Of a stretch of DNA of 34,363 nucleotides, positions 22,519 through 29,886 are shown piece by piece. Where the stretch lies: assembly GCA_051866595.1 (NCBI GenBank), contig JBJDXI010000161.1, forward strand, positions 1-34,363, in the 5' to 3' direction. The DNA is from UBA7702 sp051866595. Lineage in GTDB: Bacteria; Bacillota; Dehalobacteriia; UBA7702. The translations under genes were made by a program, and so were the position numbers. Each line of letters opens with the position of its first letter. Position 1 is the stretch's first letter. Under the pieces are notes generated by a model, which saw only the letters and a program-made list of their open reading frames with translations, searched no databases and was not told where the DNA came from.

Positions 22519-23598
22519 ATGAAAAAGAAACTCATGGCTTTGCTTTTTACCGCTGCGGCAGCTTTTGCCCTGACCGCCTGCGGCAGTGACCCCGTTGCAA
22601 CAGTAAACGGAGTGGACATCTCCAAAGAAACATATCAGGAATATATCGACTATACGATGACTTCTTACGGTCTGAGCGCGGAATTTTCCATGGATTCCGG
22701 CATGGCGGAGTATCTCCAGTCTCAAACGATCGACAGTCTCGTTTATATGGAAGAACTGAAGCAGGCCTGTGAGGAAAAGGAATGCGCACCTTCCGAGGAT
22801 GAACTTGATGAATATGTTTACAGCGCCCTTGGCGTTACGTCGGATGCTCAGTATCAGGAAGCCGTATCCGGAATCAAATCCCAGTACGGTCTTGGCGAGG
22901 ATACAATGAAAATGATCCTCTGCTCCTCTCTCTATTCTGAAAAACTCGCGGATACCCTCGCGGAAGAACAGGGTCTGGAAGTGGATGACGATGCGGTAGC
23001 GGAAGCCTATGACGCGGCGCCGGAAGATTACGATAACCGTACCGTTTCCCATATTCTGATCATGCCGGAAGTCGCCGAAGGCCGTGAAGCGGAAACCGAT
23101 GAAAACGGCAGCACGATCTATACCGATGAGGAATGGGCCGCCGCCAAGGAAAAGGCGGAAGATCTGATTAAGGAACTGGATGACGGTGCCGATTTCGCGG
23201 AACTGGCCAAGGAAAATTCCGACGATACCGGTTCGGCTTCTGCCGGCGGCGCCCTGGACGGCTCTTTTACCAAGACCGGCAGCTCCTATGTGGAAGAATT
23301 TACCGATGCTTCCTTTAAGCTGACAAAAGTGGGACAATATACGGTAAAACCGGTGAAAAGTTCTTACGGCTACCATATCATTCTCTGCACTGGTATTCAG
23401 GACGCCGACAACGATTTTGACGGTCTCAGGGAAGCTATTCGTGAAAAACTTCTCGATGAAGAAAAACAGTCGCTTCTTTCCGAATACATGGATGATTACG
23501 CGGAAAAAGCCGATGTTGTGATTTATTACGGCAGCAACGCCACGGCGGAGGAAGAAGCCGATAACGCTGAGCCGGAAAGCACCGAGGAAAACGAATAA
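22519..23598 (+). CDS. prsA: PrsA-like foldase lipoprotein (parvulin-type peptidyl-prolyl isomerase)
   Basis: A 359-residue extracytoplasmic lipoprotein. The signal peptide ends with lipobox LTAC near residue 21. The N-terminal chaperone part begins PVATVNGVDISKETYQEYI. The parvulin domain (about 172-290) has both catalytic histidines: H178 in VSHILIMPE and H286 in YGYHIILC, with FAELAKENSDD and GGALDGSF between them. The C-terminus is acidic and disordered (Glu-rich). PrsA helps secreted proteins fold after translocation. AAAGGAG precedes the ATG at 22519; an earlier in-frame start would put the signal peptide too deep. It shares clear similarity with the preceding gene (for example YTDEEWAAAKE against YTEEEWAAAEE), so the two arose by duplication. 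Confidence 0.9.
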   Translation: MKKKLMALLFTAAAAFALTACGSDPVATVNGVDISKETYQEYIDYTMTSYGLSAEFSMDSGMAEYLQSQTIDSLVYMEELKQACEEKECAPSEDELDEYVYSALGVTSDAQYQEAVSGIKSQYGLGEDTMKMILCSSLYSEKLADTLAEEQGLEVDDDAVAEAYDAAPEDYDNRTVSHILIMPEVAEGREAETDENGSTIYTDEEWAAAKEKAEDLIKELDDGADFAELAKENSDDTGSASAGGALDGSFTKTGSSYVEEFTDASFKLTKVGQYTVKPVKSSYGYHIILCTGIQDADNDFDGLREAIREKLLDEEKQSLLSEYMDDYAEKADVVIYYGSNATAEEEADNAEPESTEENE

Positions 23599-23615
23599 AC
23601 AAATGATTTTCCGAT

Positions 23616-23648
23616 CCCCCGATACATTTCGTATCGGGGGTTCTTTTT
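23616..23648 (+). terminator. Terminator after the PrsA-like pair
   Basis: CCCCCGATAC (23616-23625), loop ATTTC and GTATCGGGGG (23631-23640), followed by TTCTTTTT. Confidence 0.93.
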
Positions 23649-23669
23649 GCGAAGGGGATTTCGGCTTCA

Positions 23670-23698
23670 TTGACAGAATGAAAAAAGGTTGTTATCAT
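23670..23698 (+). promoter_or_regulatory. Sigma-A type promoter of the first sigma-54 activator gene
   Basis: TTGACA (23670-23675), a 17-base spacer and TATCAT (23693-23698), about 32 bases before the ATG. Confidence 0.75.
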
Positions 23699-23730
23699 AA
23701 AAACAAATAGAGGAAGAAAGGAATCGGCTC

Positions 23731-25182
23731 ATGTCTGTACCGATGAACCCGGAGGAGATCTTTGACGTATGCGCCGCTGTTTTCGACGAGGTGGCCGACG
23801 CGGTTTATGTCTGTGATTCCCGGGGAAAATTGCTGTTTTTGAATAAAGCCGCGGAAAGACTGGACGGTTTCCGTCTGGAGGATGTGCGCGGAAAAGATGT
23901 GACGGCGTTATACGGAACGGAATCGGGTGTCAGCCCCCTGCTGGAAGCGCTGCGAACCCGGGAAACCGTACGGAAACCGCGTTATTCCTATTGGGTTCAC
24001 GGCAGGGAAGTGGTTCAGTCCTGTGTGGCTTCGCCGTTGTTTTTCGGCGGGGAAATCGCCGGCGCTTATTCCGTTCAGCACGATATGACGGAGATGCGTC
24101 AGATGGTGGAAGAAAATTTACAGCTCCAGCGTGAGGTGGAACAGCGCCGTCTGAAAACAGCGGATTCTGCGGGATCACGGTATGATCTTCAATCGCTCAT
24201 CGGGGAAAGCGAGTCCTTCGCGGAATGTAAGGCGACGGCATTGCGAGCGGCGGAAACGGATTCTTCGGTGATGCTGGTGGGGGCCACCGGCAGCGGGAAA
24301 GAACTTTTCGCCCGGGCCATTCATGAAAACAGTCCCCGTAAAAACGGGCCTTTCCTCGCTCTGAACTGCGCCGCGATTCCCGGGGACTTGCTGGAAGGGA
24401 TCCTGTTCGGCACGGCAAAGGGTGTTTATACCGGCGCGGTGGAAAGAGAGGGACTTTTGCTCCAGGCCGAAGGCGGTACGGTTTTTCTGGATGAAATGAA
24501 TTCCATGCCCCTCGCCTCCCAGGCGAAGCTCTTGCGGGTGCTGGAGGAAAAGAAAGTTTATAAGCTCGGCGCCGCCAAAGGCCGTGATCTCAACGTCCGC
24601 CTCATCAGCAGCTGCAACGAGCTCCCTCAGGCGGCGGTGGAGCGGGGCGCCATGCGCAAGGATTTGTTTTACCGGCTTTCCGTCGTCTATATCCGGATTC
24701 CCGCCCTTTCGGAACGGCGGGAGGACATTCCTCTGCTGGTGGATTATTTTATTTCCGAATACAATAAGCGCTTTGAAAAAAGCGTTCTCGGCGTGGACGG
24801 AAACGTGATGGATTTTTTTATGACATATCCCTGGAACGGCAATGTGCGCCAGCTGAAGCACTGCATTGAATCGGCGATGAATTTTACCGAAAGCGGTCAG
24901 TGGATCGGCTTCAGCAGTCTGCCGCCGTATCTTTTTGATTCTCTTTGGGAGGAACCTTCTCCTTCCGCCCGGGAAACGGCGGCTCTGTCTCCTTCCCCGG
25001 AACCGGAAAAGGACGCGGTTCCGAAGAAAAAAACGGTGATGGAAGCCATTCAGGAGGAGGAAAGGGAAGAAATCATCGCCGCCCTGAGAGAAGCCAAGGG
25101 CAATATGGCCAAAGCCGCCAGAGCTTTGGGCATTAACCGTCAGGCGATGGTTTACCGGGTGAAAAAGTATGGATTGAAATAG
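23731..25182 (+). CDS. Sigma-54 dependent transcriptional activator (PAS, AAA+, Fis-type HTH)
   Basis: A 483-residue enhancer-binding protein. The N-terminal PAS domain (about 10-115) has YVCDSRGKLLFLNKAAERLDG and probably senses a ligand. The AAA+ domain (about 160-390) has Walker A GATGSGKE near 184-191, Walker B GGTVFLDEMNSMP, and NVRQLKHCIE in the last part. The sigma-54 contact loop is GVYTGA at 231-236 instead of GAFTGA. The C-terminal Fis helix-turn-helix is NMAKAARALGINRQAMVYRVKK. The protein has no receiver domain, so it is not a two-component regulator. It is a close paralogue of the activator at 29887. A -24/-12 promoter lies 150 bases downstream of its stop, so the HyuA-like operon is the obvious target. 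Confidence 0.93.
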   Translation: MSVPMNPEEIFDVCAAVFDEVADAVYVCDSRGKLLFLNKAAERLDGFRLEDVRGKDVTALYGTESGVSPLLEALRTRETVRKPRYSYWVHGREVVQSCVASPLFFGGEIAGAYSVQHDMTEMRQMVEENLQLQREVEQRRLKTADSAGSRYDLQSLIGESESFAECKATALRAAETDSSVMLVGATGSGKELFARAIHENSPRKNGPFLALNCAAIPGDLLEGILFGTAKGVYTGAVEREGLLLQAEGGTVFLDEMNSMPLASQAKLLRVLEEKKVYKLGAAKGRDLNVRLISSCNELPQAAVERGAMRKDLFYRLSVVYIRIPALSERREDIPLLVDYFISEYNKRFEKSVLGVDGNVMDFFMTYPWNGNVRQLKHCIESAMNFTESGQWIGFSSLPPYLFDSLWEEPSPSARETAALSPSPEPEKDAVPKKKTVMEAIQEEEREEIIAALREAKGNMAKAARALGINRQAMVYRVKKYGLK

Positions 25183-25231
25183 ATTATTATTCTACATTTT
25201 TATTATTTTTCATTATTTTTTTCTATATTTG

Positions 25232-25258
25232 GTGGTCGGTTTGGAACCGGCCGCTTTT
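25232..25258 (+). terminator. Terminator after the first activator; may overlap enhancer region
   Basis: GTGGTCGGTT (25232-25241), loop TGG and AACCGGCCGC (25245-25254) pair with two G-U pairs, then TTTT. It lies about 77 bases before the -24/-12 promoter, so the dyad could also act as an activator site. Confidence 0.6.
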
Positions 25259-25330
25259 CAATTTTCGGAAGGCAATGGAAATATCCCTGCTTCCCGCGGT
25301 GAACGGAAAATTCTTACGGTGATTTCCTGC

Positions 25331-25347
25331 TTGGCATGGTTTTTGCA
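25331..25347 (+). promoter_or_regulatory. Sigma-54 (-24/-12) promoter of the HyuA-like operon
   Basis: TTGGCATGGTTTTTGCA matches the consensus TTGGCACGNNNNTTGCA with one difference. The invariant GG and GC are 10 bases apart, as required. It is 39 bases before the chosen start codon. Confidence 0.85.
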
Positions 25348-25385
25348 TTATATGATGGTATCTGACTCTAAAGGAGCGTATGGCT

Positions 25386-27419
25386 ATGACAACTGTGCTT
25401 GGAATTGATACCGGCGGTACCTATACCGACGGTGTGATTTTGGAACGGGAAACCAAAAAAATTATTGCTTCGGCAAAATCCTTCACGACCCATGAGAATC
25501 TCATTGAGGGGATTCGCGGTGTTATCGGAAAATTGAATGTCGATCGTGTTGATAATATTGATTATGTAGCGCTTTCCACAACGCTGGCGACAAACGCCAT
25601 TGTGGAAAATCACGGCTGCCGGGTGGGTTTGCTGATTTTGGGCTACGAGCCCGAAGGGGAACTGCCGCCCTGTATTTATGAGGTGATTCCCGGTGAAATG
25701 GATTTGAGCGGCAAGGAAAAAACGCCTCTTGATGAAGAACGGCTTCGGAAAGCGGCGAAATCTTTCATCGGTCAGGTGGACGCCGTGGCAATCTCCGGTA
25801 TTTTCAGCATTCGAAATCCGGAGCACGAAAACAGGGCGAAAGCGATTGTGGAGGAAATTCTTACGGTACCGGTGATCATGGCCCATGATCTGACGGGAAC
25901 TCTCGGTGTCCAGGAACGTACCAATACGGCAGTGCTTAACGGCAAGCTGATTTCGGTTATCGCGGAACTGATGGCCGCGGTGAAGGAAGCCATGATTGAA
26001 AACCGGATTACCGCGCCGCTGATGATTGTGAAAGGCGACGGCAGTCTCATGACGGAGCAGGTGGCGTTGGAACGCCCCATTGAAACGATCCTTTCCGGTC
26101 CCGCCGCCAGCATCATCGGCGCGACCTATCTGAATGACATGGAAGACGGCCTTGTGGTGGATATGGGTGGCACTACCACCGACGTGGCGATTCTTGCCGG
26201 CGGAAAACCCTGCCTGACCAGGGAAGGCGCCGATGTCGGCGGCTGGCGCACGCGGGTTTCCGCGGTAAACGCCTATACCTTCGGTCTCGGCGGCGACAGC
26301 TACTTCTCCCGGAATGTGGATACGGGGAAATGGGAAGTGGGCCCCGGGCGCAGTCGTCCCGTTTCCGCTGTTGCCATGGAATATCCCCACTTTAAAATGG
26401 AAATCTTTCAGCGGAAACGTGGTTTTGCCGGACTTTACCGTTTCGGGCAGGCCGATGGATTCATCCTTCTTCATGAGCCTTCGCCGGGGATGGAACTGAC
26501 AGAACTCCAGCAGAAGCTCATTGAGGCCCTGGCTGACGGTCCCCATACCGTGGTGGAATTGGGGAAGATTGTGGGAACGGACCCGAACTTTTTCTATCCC
26601 GATCGTCTCATTGAACACGGCGTGATCGGACTCATCGGCTTTACCCCCAGTGATGTGCTCTGCGCCATGGGCAAATACGACGTGGGCGACAGGGAATCGG
26701 CGGTGGCCGTGGCGGAAATGATCGCCGCGGAGCAGGGAATTACCACGGAGGCTTTTTATCAGAAATGCATCGATACCGTTGAGGAAAAAATGTGCCGTTC
26801 CCTGCTGACCTGTGTTTTGGAACGGAGCGGTCTCCATGCCGATGAAGGCAATGAGGCGGCGGAGTTTTATTTCCGCCATGCCATCGGTCGGCAGAAAAGT
26901 CCTTATTTTAAAGCTTCCTTTGAGATTGATACGGATATTATCGGCATCGGCGCGCCGATCGCGGCCTGGCTTCCCGCGCCGGCGGAGAAATTCGGCGTGA
27001 CACCGGTGATTTCCGCTCATCATGAAGTGGCCAATGCCATCGGCGCGGCGGCGGGAAAAGTGATGACCATTTATTCGCTTCTCATTCAGAATCATGCCGG
27101 GGAGTATCTGACGATTTATGCTCCCTGGGGGAAAAAGGATGTCCTCCGGGAAGAAGGAGAGGAAATTGAGGCACCGAAAACCGTTGAGGATATGGCGGAA
27201 GACGTGATTGCCATGGCCGTTGATGAAGGGAAGAACCGGATCAGGAAAAGCATGGCGGATCAGGGAATTTCCGATTATGAAATTCTGGTGGAACGAAAGG
27301 ACGCCCGGGTTGCCGATACCTATAGTGAAAATGTGAAACTTTTTATCGAATCCAAGGTGGATGTGATTGCCGTCGGCTTACCCTCCTGGGCGGATAAAGG
27401 TGAAAAACCGAAGGACTGA
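25386..27419 (+). CDS. Hydantoinase/oxoprolinase-family (HyuA-like) ASKHA protein
   Basis: A 677-residue protein of the HyuA family, which uses the ASKHA fold to phosphorylate or hydrolyse with ATP. Phosphate-binding motifs are visible as GIDTGGTYTDG (residues 6-16) and VVDMGGTTTDVAIL (about 257-270). Between about 368 and 417 there is a winged-helix-like stretch (ELTELQQKLIEALADGPHTV) leading into GFTPSDVL, the usual HyuA segment. No HyuB-type partner gene is present. I chose the ATG at 25386 because GGAG is only 3 bases from the ATG at 25380; either is possible. It heads an operon with two MetH-activation-like genes and a QueG-like gene under a sigma-54 promoter. Ordinary hydantoin or oxoproline hydrolysis is the textbook call, but the neighbours suggest an ATP-dependent role in corrinoid activation; this is inference. 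Confidence 0.85.
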   Translation: MTTVLGIDTGGTYTDGVILERETKKIIASAKSFTTHENLIEGIRGVIGKLNVDRVDNIDYVALSTTLATNAIVENHGCRVGLLILGYEPEGELPPCIYEVIPGEMDLSGKEKTPLDEERLRKAAKSFIGQVDAVAISGIFSIRNPEHENRAKAIVEEILTVPVIMAHDLTGTLGVQERTNTAVLNGKLISVIAELMAAVKEAMIENRITAPLMIVKGDGSLMTEQVALERPIETILSGPAASIIGATYLNDMEDGLVVDMGGTTTDVAILAGGKPCLTREGADVGGWRTRVSAVNAYTFGLGGDSYFSRNVDTGKWEVGPGRSRPVSAVAMEYPHFKMEIFQRKRGFAGLYRFGQADGFILLHEPSPGMELTELQQKLIEALADGPHTVVELGKIVGTDPNFFYPDRLIEHGVIGLIGFTPSDVLCAMGKYDVGDRESAVAVAEMIAAEQGITTEAFYQKCIDTVEEKMCRSLLTCVLERSGLHADEGNEAAEFYFRHAIGRQKSPYFKASFEIDTDIIGIGAPIAAWLPAPAEKFGVTPVISAHHEVANAIGAAAGKVMTIYSLLIQNHAGEYLTIYAPWGKKDVLREEGEEIEAPKTVEDMAEDVIAMAVDEGKNRIRKSMADQGISDYEILVERKDARVADTYSENVKLFIESKVDVIAVGLPSWADKGEKPKD

Positions 27420-27437
27420 AGAAAGGAGATGTCTTTG

Positions 27438-28133
27438 ATGAAAGTGACTTTTTTCGATCAATACGAAAGAGCTTTTGATGAAAAGGATGTGCTCCGGAGC
27501 ATCAAAATGCCGGAGGATCACGTTTTCGGCAGTACCATCGCGGCGCTTTTGGAAAGAACCGATCCCATTGCCAAGCCCAAAGGCTTTTTTATGGAGTGTG
27601 AAGTGGAAGAGATTACCGAAGCCACGGTAACCGCCGGCGGGCAGGTCTTTCAAAGCGCGGTTCTGGCGAAAAAGCTGAAAGACCACACGGTGGTCTATCC
27701 CTATCTTTCCACCTGCGGAAGGGAACTGGCGGATTACGCCAAAACGATTACGGATAGTCTGGAACAGTTTGCCTTTGACGCCGTGATGGAATTTTACTAC
27801 CGGCAGATTGACGCACAGGTCGGCGGCGCCGTTCATGATCTGCTCCCCGAGGAGAAAGTGGTTTCATGTTCCAATCCCGGCTCTCTTATGGGCTGGCATA
27901 TCCGGGAGCAGAAGAAGCTTTTCTCGCTTTTTGGTGAAAACGCGGAAAAGATCGGCGTGGAACTGAACGACAGCTATCTGATGTTTCCTGTGAAAAGTGT
28001 GGCCGGTATCCGTTTTGAAAGCGACGGCGTGATTCATGACTGCGAACTCTGCCGGAAATCCAACTGCCGCGGACGGAAGGCCCCTTTCAGCATGAAAGCG
28101 TATCTGGCGGCAAAGGGATCGGAAGAAATGTAA
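27438..28133 (+). CDS. Vitamin B12-dependent methionine synthase activation domain-like protein, copy 1
   Basis: A 231-residue protein that resembles the activation (AdoMet-binding) domain of MetH standing alone. The segment SCSNPGSLMGWHIREQKKLF followed by GVELNDSYLMFPVKSVAGI (about 146-195) corresponds to the MetH block with PGYP, the linking helix, and the SYAMWPGASVSG-like strand. Near the C-terminus there is CELCRKSNC, a C-x2-C-x4-C motif that is common in short members of this family and may bind metal or a cluster. No cobalamin-binding DxHxxG motif is present. I start it at 27438, 9 bases after AGGAG; the ATG at 27429 overlaps that site. It is 18 bases after the HyuA-like gene and paralogous to the next gene. 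Likely role: helping to reactivate a corrinoid protein. Confidence 0.8.
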   Translation: MKVTFFDQYERAFDEKDVLRSIKMPEDHVFGSTIAALLERTDPIAKPKGFFMECEVEEITEATVTAGGQVFQSAVLAKKLKDHTVVYPYLSTCGRELADYAKTITDSLEQFAFDAVMEFYYRQIDAQVGGAVHDLLPEEKVVSCSNPGSLMGWHIREQKKLFSLFGENAEKIGVELNDSYLMFPVKSVAGIRFESDGVIHDCELCRKSNCRGRKAPFSMKAYLAAKGSEEM

Positions 28134-28162
28134 CGGTGCTTTAATGAGAGGAGTCGGTTTTA

Positions 28163-28852
28163 GTGAAAATAACCATGGTGCGGGGAGAAACGATTTCTTT
28201 TGACGCCGGCGATGTGCTGAAGAGTCTCGGGATGTCTCCGGAGCATCGTTTTTCCGAAGTGATCGGGACTTTTTTGGAAAAAACAAGGAATATTGCCAAA
28301 CCCAAAGGGTTTTATCTGGAATGTCCCGTGGAAAAGATTACGGAACATTCCGTGACACTGGACGGCGTCACCTTTTACAGTGAATTGCTGGCGAAAATGC
28401 TTTCTGAAAGCCCGGTGGTTTATCCTTATCTCTGCACTTGCGGAGAGGAACTGGCGGAATACGCTGCCGGTCTGAGCGATGTGACCGAAAAATTCGCTTT
28501 TGACGCCATGATGGATTTTTATCGTAAAATAGTGGAAATGAACGTATGGGATCATATTCTTGAAGAACTTCCGGAAGGTCTTGTGACTTCCCATGTTTAT
28601 GCCGGATCTCTTTCCGGCTGGCACATTCGGGAGCAGAAGAAACTTTTTGAGCTGTTCGGCGGGGCATCCTCGGAGATCGGCGTGACGCTGAACAGCTATT
28701 ACATGATGGCTCCGCTGAAAAGCGTTGCCGGTATCGCTTTCGGTACGAAAGAAACGATTCCGGAATGTGCCGGGTGCAGCCGAAAAGACTGTTCCCTTCG
28801 GACGGAACCTTTTGATGAAAAAGTATATCTTAAAGCGCTGTACCGTATCTGA
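28163..28852 (+). CDS. Vitamin B12-dependent methionine synthase activation domain-like protein, copy 2
   Basis: A 229-residue paralogue of the preceding protein. Shared blocks include IAKPKGF, VVYPYLCTCGEELA, the segment YAGSLSGWHIREQKKLFELF and MMAPLKSVAGI, all in the same order. The C-terminal cysteine motif is CAGCSRKDC, again C-x2-C-x4-C. It also lacks a cobalamin-binding motif and has no signal peptide. The start is GTG at 28163 with GAGGAG upstream. The gap of 29 bases to copy 1 and 20 bases to the QueG-like gene argues for one operon. The two copies may form a heterodimer or serve different corrinoid proteins; sequence alone cannot tell. Confidence 0.8.
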   Translation: MKITMVRGETISFDAGDVLKSLGMSPEHRFSEVIGTFLEKTRNIAKPKGFYLECPVEKITEHSVTLDGVTFYSELLAKMLSESPVVYPYLCTCGEELAEYAAGLSDVTEKFAFDAMMDFYRKIVEMNVWDHILEELPEGLVTSHVYAGSLSGWHIREQKKLFELFGGASSEIGVTLNSYYMMAPLKSVAGIAFGTKETIPECAGCSRKDCSLRTEPFDEKVYLKALYRI

Positions 28853-28872
28853 CATCATAAGGAGAACGCAAA

Positions 28873-29700
28873 ATGAAAAAGAAGATTACGGATTTTGTTG
28901 CGAATTATATTCAGAAAGCCGATAAAGAGGGGATCATCCCTTTGATCTGGCGGGAGCCCCTGGTTCGTTTCGGCGACGCGGCCCTGCCGGAACTTGTCCG
29001 GCTGAAAGAGCTGGTCCATCCGGAGCACGGTATTCCGGAAGATGTACTTCCCTGCGCCCAAACCATCATCGCTTATTTTCTGCCCTTCCGGCAGGAAGTC
29101 GGGGACACCAACCGGGGTGGGCGGTTGAGTTCCAAAGAGTGGGCCATGGCTTATGAAAAAACCAACGCCGTCATCGGTGAACTCAATGAAGCCCTCGTTT
29201 CCTTCCTTGGGGAGCATGGCGTGAGAGCCGCCGTCTCGCCGGACGCGGGCAGTTATGATAACGTGCTCCTGAAAAGTAAATGGTCCCAGCGGCATCTGGC
29301 GTATTACTGTGGACTGGGCACTTTCGGTAAAAACAATATGCTCATTACGGAAAAGGGCTGCTGCGGTCGGATCAGTACCGTCGTTACGGATATGGTGACG
29401 GAGCATGACCGGCCCGTCGAGGGGGAATACTGCCTTTATAAAAAGGACGGTTCCTGCGGTAAATGTATCCGGCGCTGTCCCGTTCAGGCTTTAACGGCGA
29501 ATGGATATGAAGCGAAGCTTTGCAACGGATTCTGCGATGAAAACGCCGCGGTTCATGTGGGCTATTGTGAAAAACCCTCTTATCAGCTGGAGAATACCGA
29601 TAATCAGCTTATTGGCTCCAATGTCTGCGGCAAATGCGTGACGGGGATGCCCTGTACCTATCAGATTCCCGGCGGCAAAAATAATGAATCCGACTGTTAA
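28873..29700 (+). CDS. QueG-like (epoxyqueuosine reductase-related) iron-sulfur protein
   Basis: A 275-residue protein related to QueG and reductive dehalogenases, which bind cobalamin and Fe-S clusters. The QueG-like middle is visible as YYCGLGTFGKNNMLI (about 143-157) with RISTVVTDM after it. A cluster motif C195-x2-C198-x3-C202 lies in CGKCIRRCPVQAL. A second cysteine set near the C-terminus is VCGKCVTGMPC, C-x2-C-x5-C, unlike the usual DCQxVCPWN of QueG. It has no twin-arginine signal, so it is cytoplasmic. AAGGAG precedes the ATG. It ends the sigma-54 operon and a strong terminator follows. A tRNA role is possible, but the operon points to electron transfer to a corrinoid; inference. Confidence 0.82.
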   Translation: MKKKITDFVANYIQKADKEGIIPLIWREPLVRFGDAALPELVRLKELVHPEHGIPEDVLPCAQTIIAYFLPFRQEVGDTNRGGRLSSKEWAMAYEKTNAVIGELNEALVSFLGEHGVRAAVSPDAGSYDNVLLKSKWSQRHLAYYCGLGTFGKNNMLITEKGCCGRISTVVTDMVTEHDRPVEGEYCLYKKDGSCGKCIRRCPVQALTANGYEAKLCNGFCDENAAVHVGYCEKPSYQLENTDNQLIGSNVCGKCVTGMPCTYQIPGGKNNESDC

Positions 29701-29713
29701 AAAATGGTTTTGG

Positions 29714-29754
29714 AGACCTGACCCGAAGATTCTTTTCGGGACAGGTCTTTTTTA
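29714..29754 (+). terminator. Terminator of the HyuA-like operon
   Basis: AGACCTG-A-CCCGAA (29714-29727), 7-base loop, then TTCGGG-A-CAGGTCT (29735-29748) with one A-A mismatch, followed by TTTTT. Confidence 0.92.
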
Positions 29755-29795
29755 TGTCTGTCCGTAAAAATTCACGGAGTCCGAGCATCTTTTGT

Positions 29796-29824
29796 TTGAC
29801 AACGGGAGCAGGTGTTGATATGAT
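29796..29824 (+). promoter_or_regulatory. Sigma-A type promoter of the second sigma-54 activator gene
   Basis: TTGACA (29796-29801), a 17-base spacer and TATGAT (29819-29824), 62 bases before the ATG. Confidence 0.8.
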
Positions 29825-29828
29825 AAAA

Positions 29829-29876
29829 CCGCGGACAGGAGTTCGTATATCATTGCTTGAGGATTATACCGCGGAC
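29829..29876 (+). repeat. Direct repeat CCGCGGAC flanking the activator leader
   Basis: CCGCGGAC occurs at 29829-29836 and again at 29869-29876, exactly 40 bases apart (near four helical turns), just downstream of the -10. Its palindromic CCGCGG core with a T also occurs at 25294-25300 before the other sigma-54 promoter. It may be an autoregulatory operator; evidence is thin. Confidence 0.35.
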
Positions 29877-29886
29877 GGGGTGAAGT

